A stretch of 64,000 bases of DNA from RCIO01 sp964629765. GTDB lineage: Bacteria > Pseudomonadota > Alphaproteobacteria > Rhizobiales > Rhizobiaceae. Under the pieces are notes generated by a model. That model had not been told where the DNA came from and did not search any database. It saw only the letters and a program-made list of their open reading frames with translations. The stretch spans positions 1-64,000 of the forward strand of contig CAZVTK010000003.1 of assembly GCA_964629765.1 (NCBI GenBank), in the 5' to 3' direction. Below are positions 53,764 to 61,299 of the stretch, one piece after another (position 1 is the stretch's first letter; every line of letters begins with the position of its first letter). The translations under genes were made by a program, and so were the position numbers.

Positions 53764-54780
53764 ATGGGCGAGTTGCCGATGCATATCGCGAAGCCGACGG
53801 ATTCGGACATCGATCCGGAGTTGCTGGCGCTCTTCCGGAACTCGAAAATCTGCATCGTCGTCCCGGCTCACAACGAGGAGCGGAACCTCGCGACCGTAAT
53901 CCGCACCATTCCCGATTATTGCACCGCGATCGTCGTCGTCGACGATCTGAGCACGGACGATACGTCCGCGATCGCCGAGCGCGAGCGCGAGACGGATCCG
54001 CGCGTCGTGCTCATCCGCCACGAGGTCAATCAGGGTGTCGGCGGCGCGATCGCCAGCGGCTATGAGTGGGCGCGCGACAACGGCATGGACTGCGCCGTCG
54101 TCATGGCCGGTGATGCGCAGATGGATCCGGCCGAGCTGCCGACGCTGCTCGCGCCCTGCCTGCGCGACGGCGTCAACTACGTGAAGGGCAACCGCCTGAT
54201 CTACCAGCAGTCGCGCCACATCATCCCCGGCATACGCTTCTTCGGCAATTCGGCGCTTTCCCTCTTCACCAAGTTCGCCTCCGGATACTGGCATATCAGC
54301 GACAGCCAGTGCGGCTATACGGTCGTGGACAAGAAGGTCTTGAATCTGATCGACTGGAAGAAGATGTATCGCCGCTACGGGCAGCCGAACGACCTGCTCG
54401 TGTCGCTGAACATCCAGAATTTCACCGTCAAGGATGTCCCGGTGAGACCCATATACGGCGTCGGGGAGGTGAGCGGCATCAAGATCAAGCGGGTCATCTT
54501 CACGATCTCCCGCGTGCTCGTCCGGCGCGGCCTGGAGCGGCTCTTCCTCAAATATGTCGTGTATGATTTCAACCCCCTGGTCTTCTTCTTCTTGTTCAGC
54601 ATGCTGAATGCCGTGATGGCGCTCTTCTTCTTCATCAACGTCCTCGTGGTGTGGATTTCCACCGGCGAAGCGCCGATCCTCAGCACGTTGTCGTTCCTCT
54701 TCACCGTCGGCTTCTGCTTCAACAGCCTGTTCTTCGCCATGTGGATGGATATGGAGGCGAACAAGGCGTTGAAGCGCTGA
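53764..54780 (+). CDS. Glycosyltransferase family 2 with C-terminal membrane helices (polyprenyl-phosphate sugar transferase type)
   Basis: A 338-residue GT-A enzyme. The nucleotide-sugar fold begins at residue 25 (ICIVVPAHNEERNLATVI), with the DXD-like DDLSTDDT and AGDAQMDPAEL, and the acceptor-site QCGYTVVDKKVL region. Two membrane helices near the C-terminus (NPLVFFFLFSMLNAVMALFFFINVLVVWI and a second at about 305-325) place it at the cytoplasmic membrane. The layout matches dolichol/undecaprenyl-phosphate monosaccharide transferases that make lipid-linked sugars for periplasmic transferases such as YfhO-like proteins. The ATG at 53764 has GGGGAG upstream. Confidence 0.88.
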   Translation: MGELPMHIAKPTDSDIDPELLALFRNSKICIVVPAHNEERNLATVIRTIPDYCTAIVVVDDLSTDDTSAIAERERETDPRVVLIRHEVNQGVGGAIASGYEWARDNGMDCAVVMAGDAQMDPAELPTLLAPCLRDGVNYVKGNRLIYQQSRHIIPGIRFFGNSALSLFTKFASGYWHISDSQCGYTVVDKKVLNLIDWKKMYRRYGQPNDLLVSLNIQNFTVKDVPVRPIYGVGEVSGIKIKRVIFTISRVLVRRGLERLFLKYVVYDFNPLVFFFLFSMLNAVMALFFFINVLVVWISTGEAPILSTLSFLFTVGFCFNSLFFAMWMDMEANKALKR

Positions 54781-54806
54781 CGGCAGCGTTGGCATTGCGC
54801 CCGGCA

Positions 54807-55427
54807 ATGCGCTCCCGCCGGTGGGCATGGCTGGTCCCGGGCTTCGTTGCGGCCGACCTCGTCGTGTCCACGGCTGTCTGGTTCGCCTCCCCCGCCTTTG
54901 TCGAGCGCTGGGACGGGACCTGCCGGCAAGGGACCGCTCTGGTGGTTTTCTTCGGCGGCGAGAACAGCCACACGATCTCGCGTGTGGACGTGGCGGCTGC
55001 GGCGCTCGCGACCTGCCCGCAGCTCGAAGCCTATCTCGTCGGCGGCGCTCGCCCGCTGCGCTCCACATTCGGCTCGGAACAGATGAAGACGATGCTGGAA
55101 AACGCGGGGATCGCGGGAGGCCGGCTTTTCACGGAGAAGGCATCCTACGATTCAGTCGGGAATGTCAAAGCCATGTTCGAGCTGGCCGCAGCGCGGGGCC
55201 TGCAGGACCTCGTGATGGTCAGCGATCCGCTTCACCTGATCAGGCTTGCGCGCCAGTCTCGCGGGCACGCGATGCAGGGGAGCTACCGGATCTCGGGTCT
55301 GCCGGCATGGCCGGGCCACGATCCGCTCGCCTTCTGGTGGCGGCCGAACCACGAGGCGCTCGCCTGGCTTCTGTGGATGTTGCCCGAGGAGGTTTTCGCG
55401 CGGATCATACGCTTTTTCCGCAGCTAG
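54807..55427 (+). CDS. YdcF/DUF218 family membrane-anchored protein
   Basis: A 206-residue protein with an N-terminal membrane anchor (MRSRRWAWLVPGFVAADLVVSTAVWF). The DUF218 fold follows: ALVVFFGGENSHTISRVDVAA, YLVGGARP, TEKASYDSVGNVKAMFELAAARG and LVMVSDPLHLIRL. Family members (YdcF, SanA, ElyC) bind nucleotide-like ligands or affect lipid-carrier metabolism and envelope integrity. The frame continues upstream of the ATG at 54807, and TTG 54789 is an alternative start. It follows the GT2 gene by 26 bases, consistent with one operon, and converges on the acetyltransferase gene. Confidence 0.8.
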   Translation: MRSRRWAWLVPGFVAADLVVSTAVWFASPAFVERWDGTCRQGTALVVFFGGENSHTISRVDVAAAALATCPQLEAYLVGGARPLRSTFGSEQMKTMLENAGIAGGRLFTEKASYDSVGNVKAMFELAAARGLQDLVMVSDPLHLIRLARQSRGHAMQGSYRISGLPAWPGHDPLAFWWRPNHEALAWLLWMLPEEVFARIIRFFRS

Positions 55428-55445
55428 CTGTCCAGACACACGGCT

Positions 55446-56012
55446 CTAGGCAACGAGCGCGAGGGTGTCCTGGCCGCGCAGCGCGTAGCGTTCGCCCGTG
55501 CGCGGGCAGACGAGGTCCGCGCCGAGTATCTCGCCGGCGCGCGACACCCAGCCCTTGCGCCGGGCCGGAACGCCCACCATCAGCGCGTAGGCCGGCACGT
55601 CCCTGGTCACGACCGCGCCGGCCGCGATCAGGCAGTATTCGCCGAGCTCCACCCCGCACACGATCGTCGCGTTGGCGCCGATCGAGGCGCCGCGGCGAAC
55701 GAGCGTGCGCCGGAACTCATCCTTGCGCTCGACTTCGGCGCGCGGGTTGATGACGTTGGTGAACACGCAGGACGGACCGCAAAACACGCCCTGCTCGAGC
55801 TCCACGCCCTTGTAGAGAGAGACGTTGTTCTGGATCTTGCAGTTGTCGCCGACCGCGACATCGGGGCCGATCACCACGTTCTGGCCGATCGAGCAGCGCT
55901 CTCCGAGCGTCGAACCCTTCAGAATATGGCTGAAGTGCCAGATCTTGGTGCCCGCTCCGATGGCGACGCCGTCGTCGACATAGGAGCTCTCGTGAACGAA
56001 ATAATCCGCCAT
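55446..56012 (-). CDS. wbpD: UDP-sugar 3-N-acetyltransferase (WbpD-like, left-handed beta-helix)
   Basis: A 188-residue hexapeptide-repeat acetyltransferase. Repeats run from residue 10 to about 150 (SYVDDGVAIGAGTKIWHFSHI; SIGQNVVIGPDVAVGDNCKIQNN; GASIGANATIVCGVELGEYCLIAAGAVVT), ending in YALMVGVPARRKGWVS. The FTNVINPRAEV segment is the WbpD/WlbB hallmark. These enzymes acetylate the 3-amino group of UDP-2-acetamido-3-amino-2,3-dideoxyglucuronic acid. The C-terminal tail (EILGADLVCPRTGERYALRG) is also typical. The ATG at 56012 has AGGA upstream. It is divergent from the WbpB-like gene. Confidence 0.87.
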   Translation of the reverse strand: MADYFVHESSYVDDGVAIGAGTKIWHFSHILKGSTLGERCSIGQNVVIGPDVAVGDNCKIQNNVSLYKGVELEQGVFCGPSCVFTNVINPRAEVERKDEFRRTLVRRGASIGANATIVCGVELGEYCLIAAGAVVTRDVPAYALMVGVPARRKGWVSRAGEILGADLVCPRTGERYALRGQDTLALVA

Positions 56013-56341
56013 CGTCCTACCCGTACTACCTTCCGCCGCTTCGGACCTTCCGCCAGCGCCGCGTCCGCCGGCGAGGTGTTCAGTTCCCGCATCCGGTGGA
56101 TTGGAGCGACAATGAATCGCTCCGGATCTGGACCATCGATTTCCGCGACGGCCTTTCCGGCCGCGCGCCGGACCGGTGGCTCGAGGTTCCGGCACGGACG
56201 TTCGATCGGGCAGCCGGCGCACGCTGGGCCTATCGTAGCCGCCCGGCGCTGTCCAGTCCTGCCGCCGTGCCCCATCTGGACAGGCCGACGGCGATCGGCT
56301 ATCGGCCGCCCCTGATCCGAAACCAGAAGGGGTTGAAGACC
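56013..56341. other. Divergent region between wbpD-like and wbpB-like genes
   Basis: A 329-base gap. The + strand frame of the WbpB-like gene is open back to an ATG at 56096, which would add about 82 residues (MDWSDNESLRIWTIDFRDG...) not found in the WbpB family. I treat it as untranslated and as the place for the two divergent promoters. No convincing promoter boxes were recognised. Confidence 0.35.
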
Positions 56342-57304
56342 ATGGCCTCGATCGCCCATGTCGGGCACGGCTATTGGGGCCGCAACATCGCTCGCAATTT
56401 CTTTGAGCTCGGCCATCTGGCCGCCGTCGTGGACCAGGATCCGGCAGCGGCCGAAGCCGCGGCCAAAGCCTATGGCGTGCGCGCGGCCGGCCTGGAGGAC
56501 GTGCTCGCCGATCCCGGCATCGAGGGGCTTTCCTTCGCCTCGCCGGCGAGCCTGCACTACGCTCATGCCAAGGCTGCGCTGGAGGCCGGCAAGCATGTCT
56601 TCGTCGAGAAGCCGCTGGCTCTCGACATCGCGGAAGCGCAGGAGCTTTGCCGGATCGCCGGCCAGCGCGGCCTCACGCTCATGGTCGGCCACCTGCTTCA
56701 GTACCACCCTGCCTATCTGCGCCTGCGCGAGATGGTCGCGGCGGGCGAGCTCGGCCGGCTGCTCCACATCTATTCCAACCGCCTCTCGCTCGGGAAGTTC
56801 CGGGCCGAGGAAAACGTGCTGTGGTCCTTCGCCCCGCACGACATCTCCATGATCCTCGGCCTCACCGGGGAGGAGCCGGAGCATGTCTCGGCGCAGGGCA
56901 ACGTCTCGTTCACGCCCGGCGTCGCGGATCTCGTCAGCGTCCAGATGCGCTTTCCCGGCGGCGTGCGCGCCCATGTGCTGGCCTCGTGGATGCACCCTTT
57001 CAAGGAGCAGCGCCTGGTTGTCATCGGCGAAAAGGCCATGGCCGTATTCGAGGACAGCCAGCCCGAATGGGAGGACAAGCTGCTCGTCTACCGCCACGGC
57101 TTCGACAGGAGCGGCGCCGCCCCGGTTCCCGCCAAGGCGGAGGCCGAGAAGATCGTCGTCCCGAAGGCTGAGCCCCTCAGAGAGGAATGCCGGCATTTCG
57201 TGACCTGCATCGAGACGGGCGCGCGCGCCAGGACGGACGGCAGCGAGGGCCTGGGCGTGCTGCGCGTGCTGGACAGGGCCGAACGGGCACTTGCCGGGAC
57301 CTGA
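56342..57304 (+). CDS. wbpB: UDP-2-acetamido-2-deoxyglucuronate 3-dehydrogenase (Gfo/Idh/MocA, WbpB-like)
   Basis: A 320-residue NAD(P)-dependent oxidoreductase. The Rossmann fold is N-terminal (MASIAHVGHGYWGRNIARNFFELG), followed by LHYAHAKAALEAGKHVFVEKPLALDIAEAQEL. The E-K-P motif is the Gfo/Idh/MocA signature carrying the catalytic lysine region, then HLLQYHPAYLRLREMV. The C-terminal domain contains WSFAPHDISMILGL (D-H/D-D type active site). WbpB-type enzymes oxidise C3 of UDP-GlcNAcA to allow transamination. The ATG at 56342 is preceded by a modest AAGG element. Its companions, wbpD-like on one side and wbpA-like on the other, support this role over a generic oxidoreductase. Confidence 0.82.
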   Translation: MASIAHVGHGYWGRNIARNFFELGHLAAVVDQDPAAAEAAAKAYGVRAAGLEDVLADPGIEGLSFASPASLHYAHAKAALEAGKHVFVEKPLALDIAEAQELCRIAGQRGLTLMVGHLLQYHPAYLRLREMVAAGELGRLLHIYSNRLSLGKFRAEENVLWSFAPHDISMILGLTGEEPEHVSAQGNVSFTPGVADLVSVQMRFPGGVRAHVLASWMHPFKEQRLVVIGEKAMAVFEDSQPEWEDKLLVYRHGFDRSGAAPVPAKAEAEKIVVPKAEPLREECRHFVTCIETGARARTDGSEGLGVLRVLDRAERALAGT

Positions 57305-57511
57305 CGGCGCCGGCGAGCGCCGCCGAAGCGGCATGGCGCGGGCAAGCCGCCCGCGTCCGTAAGGTTCCCGGCGTTTTTTCGTGAAGCGCGCCTTGGGCGG
57401 AACCCGCGCGTGTATGGGCGGCTGTTCGCCGGAATGAATAAATGACCGTTGCAGGAGGCGTCCTGTTGGTCGTAAAAGCCGCTACACCTTCTCAACATCC
57501 GGGATGTCTTG

Positions 57512-58810
57512 ATGGGTTTTCGCGACAGGCTGGTCGCCGGAAAGGCCGTGACCGGCATCATCGGGCTGGGCTATGTCGGCATTCCGCTGGCCTTGCGTTT
57601 CCACGAGGTCGGTCTTCCGGTCATCGGCTTCGACATCGACCCGGACCGCGTCAGGACGCTTAACGCCGGCAGGAGTCCGATCCGCCACATCGCCGGTGAC
57701 GCCATCGCGTCGATGGTGGCAGGCGGCTTCGCGGCCACCGACGACTTCTCGCGCATCGGCGAAGCCGACGCGATCGTCATCTGCGTGCCCACGCCCCTGA
57801 GCCGGCACCGCGAGCCGGACCTGTCCTTCATCGTCAGCACGATGCAGACGATTGCCCCGCATCTGCGCGCGGGCCAGATGCTGTCGCTGGAAAGCACGAC
57901 CTGGCCGGGCACCACCGCCGAGGTGCTGCTGCCCTTCATCGAGAAGCGCGGCTTCACCGTCGGCGAGGATTTCTTTCTGGTCTACTCGCCCGAGCGCGAG
58001 GATCCCGGCAATCCGGATTTCAGCACGCGCTCCATCCCCAAGATCGTCGGAGGGATGACGCCGGCCTGCCGCGAGATGGGCGAGCTGTTCTACCGGAATG
58101 CGGTGGACCGGGTCGTGCCGGTCTCCTCCACCCAGGTTGCGGAACTGACCAAGCTGCTGGAGAACATCCACCGCTCGGTCAATATCGGCCTCGTCAACGA
58201 GATGAAGATGATCGCCGACAGGATGGGCATCGACATCTTCGAGGTGATCGAGGCGGCCGCGACCAAGCCCTTCGGCTTCACGCCCTATTATCCGGGGCCG
58301 GGCCTGGGCGGCCACTGCATCCCGATCGATCCGTTCTACCTGACGTGGAAGGCGCGCGAATACGGGCTTTCGACCCATTTCATCGAGCTTGCCGGCGAGA
58401 TCAACCGCGAAATGCCGCAATGGGTGGTCGCCCGGATCGCCGACGCGCTGAACGGGCGCCAGAAGGCTCTCAAGGGCAGCCGCATCCTCGCGCTCGGCAT
58501 CGCCTACAAGCGCGACGTGGACGACATGCGCGAATCGCCCTCCGTGATGGTGATGGAAATCCTGCGCGACCGGGGAGCCGTCGTCGACTATTCGGACCCC
58601 AACGTGCCGGTCTTCCCGAAGATGCGCGAGCACCGCTTCGACCTCGCCTCGGTGGAACTGACGCCGGAGAGCCTGGCCTCCTACGACTGCGCGGTGCTGC
58701 TGACCGATCATTCCGCCTTCGACTACGACCTGATCCTCGACCACGCGAATCTCATCGTCGACACGAGGGGCAAGTACCGAAAGCCCAGCGGGAAGGTGGT
58801 CAAGGCATAG
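57512..58810 (+). CDS. wbpA: UDP-N-acetyl-D-glucosamine 6-dehydrogenase (WbpA-like)
   Basis: A 432-residue nucleotide-sugar dehydrogenase that oxidises C6 of UDP-GlcNAc to the uronic acid, using two NAD+. The N-terminal Rossmann motif is GIIGLGYVGIPLALRFHEVG and the catalytic cysteine lies in GPGLGGHCIPIDPFYLTW. ICVPTPLSRHREPDLS and YSPEREDPGNPDF are WbpA/WbpO hallmarks, and SRILALGIAYKRDVDDMRESPS begins the C-terminal domain. A TTG at 57509 just before the ATG is an alternative start. The gene is 207 bases downstream of wbpB. Together these two and wbpD cover steps 1, 2 and 4 of the diacetamido-uronic-acid pathway. Confidence 0.92.
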   Translation: MGFRDRLVAGKAVTGIIGLGYVGIPLALRFHEVGLPVIGFDIDPDRVRTLNAGRSPIRHIAGDAIASMVAGGFAATDDFSRIGEADAIVICVPTPLSRHREPDLSFIVSTMQTIAPHLRAGQMLSLESTTWPGTTAEVLLPFIEKRGFTVGEDFFLVYSPEREDPGNPDFSTRSIPKIVGGMTPACREMGELFYRNAVDRVVPVSSTQVAELTKLLENIHRSVNIGLVNEMKMIADRMGIDIFEVIEAAATKPFGFTPYYPGPGLGGHCIPIDPFYLTWKAREYGLSTHFIELAGEINREMPQWVVARIADALNGRQKALKGSRILALGIAYKRDVDDMRESPSVMVMEILRDRGAVVDYSDPNVPVFPKMREHRFDLASVELTPESLASYDCAVLLTDHSAFDYDLILDHANLIVDTRGKYRKPSGKVVKA

Positions 58811-59096
58811 CGCCCGCTCTCGTCCGCCCGACACTCCCCTCTCGACTGCGGCCGGTTGCCCGCCCGGCCGTTTCCTGGAGCCGCAGCCGTCTCATCCTTT
58901 CAGCCCATTGGGCCGCTCCGGCTTCTTCACTACCCTGTCACCGCTACGGCCCGCGAGACGCGGACCTTGAGTGCGGCGGGATTTGCCATTACACCCGCGC
59001 GGGCCGGCGGACCGGGCATCCCGTGAGCCGGTCTTGGGTCGCCGGCCAGCAGGCGGTGCAGCATTCGGATCGCGGCCTCGCCGCCAGAGGACCAGA
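58811..59096. other. Intergenic region before the ABC transporter genes
   Basis: A 286-base gap between wbpA and wzm with no supported gene. The wzm frame is open back to 58971 but without family similarity. The region probably holds the promoter of the wzm-wzt operon; I did not find confident boxes or a clear terminator. Confidence 0.35.
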
Positions 59097-59954
59097 TTGA
59101 AACAATTCGCGGCGAGCTCAAATCCCCATTCGGCTCCCTCGGCATCCCCGGCGGCGCTCGTCGCGAGCTTTTTCCAGAACCGGCAGCTGATCTGGCAGCT
59201 CGTGAAGCGCGAGGTGCTCAGCCGCTACCGGGGCTCGCTGCTCGGTCTGGCATGGTCGTTCCTGAATCCCCTGCTTATGCTGGCCGTCTACACCTTCGTG
59301 TTTTCGGTGGTGTTCCGGGCGCGCTGGGGCGAGGCCGGCACCGGCGAGGAAAGCCGGCTGGATTTCGCCATCACGCTCTTCGCGGGTCTGATGGTGCACA
59401 GCTTCTTCGCCGAATGCGTCAATCGGGCGCCCGGCATCGTGCTCGCGCATGCGACCTATGTGAAGCGGGTGGTTTTCCCGCTCGAAACGCTGACATTCGT
59501 CGTACTGGGCTCCGCCTTCTTCCATCTGCTCGTCAGCGTCCTCGTGCTGCTGCTGGCGCGCCTGGCGGCCGGGCACGATTTCTCGCCGGTCGTGCTGCTC
59601 GCGCCCGTCGTCCTCGCGCCTTTCATTCTCTTCGTCGCCGGCCTGACATGGATGCTCGCGGCGCTGGGGGTCTATGTGCGCGACATCGGCCAGGGGGTCG
59701 GCATCCTGGTCACGGCCATGCTCTTCCTGTCGCCGGTCCTGTATCCGGTTTCGGCGCTGCCCGCCTCGTTGCAGTCGGTGCTGTATTTCAACCCCCTCAC
59801 CTTCATAATCGAGGAGATTCGCGACGTCCTGATCTGGAACACGCTGCCCGACTGGCGAGGCCTCGCGCTGTACACCGTGGCCAGCCTGGTCGTGGCATGG
59901 ATCGGCTTCTGGTGGTTCCAGAGGGCGCGCAAGGGCTTCGCCGATGTCATCTGA
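59097..59954 (+). CDS. wzm: O-polysaccharide ABC transporter permease Wzm
   Basis: A 285-residue ABC-2-type permease with six membrane helices. The N-terminal amphipathic segment LIWQLVKREVLSRYRGSLLGLAWSFLNPLLML is the Wzm/KpsM signature. APVVLAPFILFVAGLTWMLAALGVYVRDIGQGVGILVTAMLFLSPVLYP carries the last helices, and PLTFIIEEIRDVLIWN the periplasmic gate-helix region. It exports undecaprenyl-linked glycans across the inner membrane. The start is a TTG at 59097 with AGAGGA about eight bases upstream. Its end overlaps wzt by 11 bases. Confidence 0.9.
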   Translation: MKQFAASSNPHSAPSASPAALVASFFQNRQLIWQLVKREVLSRYRGSLLGLAWSFLNPLLMLAVYTFVFSVVFRARWGEAGTGEESRLDFAITLFAGLMVHSFFAECVNRAPGIVLAHATYVKRVVFPLETLTFVVLGSAFFHLLVSVLVLLLARLAAGHDFSPVVLLAPVVLAPFILFVAGLTWMLAALGVYVRDIGQGVGILVTAMLFLSPVLYPVSALPASLQSVLYFNPLTFIIEEIRDVLIWNTLPDWRGLALYTVASLVVAWIGFWWFQRARKGFADVI

Positions 59955-61299
59955 GGCAGGCCGCCCCGACGACGTTGCGATCAGCGTCCGCAATGTCAGC
60001 AAATGCTACTTCATGTATGCGCGTCCGCAGGACCGGCTGAAGCAGGCGACCCTCCAGAAGCTGCGCCGCCTGCTCGGACGGACCGCCGCCAGCTATTACC
60101 GCGAGTTCTGGGCGGTCCGGAACGTCTCCTTCGAGGTCAAGCGCGGCGAAACCGTCGGCATCGTCGGCCGGAACGGAGCGGGCAAGTCGACGCTGCTGCA
60201 AATGATCTGCGGCACCTTGTATCCCACGGGGGGCTCGGTCGAGGTGAACGGCAGGGTGGCGGCGCTGCTCGAGCTCGGCGCCGGCTTCAACCCGGAATTC
60301 ACCGGCCGCGAGAACGTCTACCTCTATGCCGGAATCCTTGGCCTCGAGCACAAGGAGATCCAGGAACGCTTCGAGGACATCGCGGCATTCGCCGAGATCG
60401 GCGATTTCATGGAGCAGCCGGTCAAGACCTACTCGTCGGGAATGTTCGTCCGCCTCGCCTTCGCCGTCTCGGCCTGCATAGACCCCGACATACTGATCGT
60501 GGACGAGGCCCTGGCGGTGGGCGACGCGAAATTCCAGGCGCGCTGCTTCCGGCGGCTCGAGGAACTGGCCGCGCGCGGCACCTCCATCCTGTTCGTTTCG
60601 CATTCCATGGAAATGATCGTGCGCCACTGCGACCGGGCCGTGCTGATGGAGAACGGCTCGGTGGAGATGACCGGCGAACCGGGCAAGGTCGCCAACCGCT
60701 ATCTCGATCTCGTGTTCGGCGTGGAGCGCCGCAAGGCCGACGACGCCGAGGTCGAGACGGTGGAGGTTGTCGAGGATCGGGAGCCCGAAGAATCGGCGCC
60801 CTCGGACCATCCGTCCGGGAAATTCGAGGAGAGGCCCGGCTACAACAAGATGGAATACCGCTGGGGAAGCCGGGATGCGGAGATCATGGATTTCGAGATG
60901 AGATCCGACGGCGGGCCGCACACGACCCAGCTCGTTGCCGGCGCCAAGGCCTCGCTCACCGTATGGGTGCGCTTTCACAAGGAAACGCGGGACCCCATCT
61001 TCGGCCTCACGATCAAGACGCCCGACGGCGTGGTGGTGACCGGCTCGAATTCGCGCGATGTCCTGGGCAGCGGCGCAACGGGCGTCGCGCGCAAGGGAGA
61101 GTGGCGGCGCGTCACCTTCGGCTTCGACCAGCGACTCGCTCCGGGGGAATATCTGCTGTCGGTCGGCGTCGCCGAGGATGTGGGCGGCGAGATCATCGCG
61201 CTGGACCGGCGCTTCGATTCCGTTCATGTCGCTGTGCCGGCCGCCCAGCGGAAACTGTTCGGGCTGGTCGATTTCGGCATGGAGGTCGCGGTCCGATGA
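59944..61299 (+). CDS. wzt: O-polysaccharide ABC transporter ATPase Wzt with C-terminal carbohydrate-binding domain
   Basis: A 451-residue protein. The N-terminal ATPase (residues 5-245) has Walker A GIVGRNGAGKSTLLQMICG, signature KTYSSGMFVRLAFAVSA, Walker B PDILIVDEALAVGD and switch histidine FVSHSMEM. A variable acidic linker (about 255-290) leads to a beta-sandwich domain (about 295-450; MDFEMRSDGGPHTTQLVAGAKASLTVWVRFH and GLTIKTPDGVVVTGSNSRD) like the Wzt domain that binds capped O-antigen ends. That domain type implies export of a chain carrying a terminal modification. The stop overlaps the next ATG (ATGA), linking it to the methyltransferase-GT fusion. Confidence 0.92.
   Translation: MSSEAGRPDDVAISVRNVSKCYFMYARPQDRLKQATLQKLRRLLGRTAASYYREFWAVRNVSFEVKRGETVGIVGRNGAGKSTLLQMICGTLYPTGGSVEVNGRVAALLELGAGFNPEFTGRENVYLYAGILGLEHKEIQERFEDIAAFAEIGDFMEQPVKTYSSGMFVRLAFAVSACIDPDILIVDEALAVGDAKFQARCFRRLEELAARGTSILFVSHSMEMIVRHCDRAVLMENGSVEMTGEPGKVANRYLDLVFGVERRKADDAEVETVEVVEDREPEESAPSDHPSGKFEERPGYNKMEYRWGSRDAEIMDFEMRSDGGPHTTQLVAGAKASLTVWVRFHKETRDPIFGLTIKTPDGVVVTGSNSRDVLGSGATGVARKGEWRRVTFGFDQRLAPGEYLLSVGVAEDVGGEIIALDRRFDSVHVAVPAAQRKLFGLVDFGMEVAVR

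Noticed and set aside
56096..56341. An 82-residue N-terminal extension of the WbpB-like protein
   Set aside because: The family begins at the Rossmann fold (MASIAHVGHGYWG); the extension has no known domain and lies where divergent promoters are needed.
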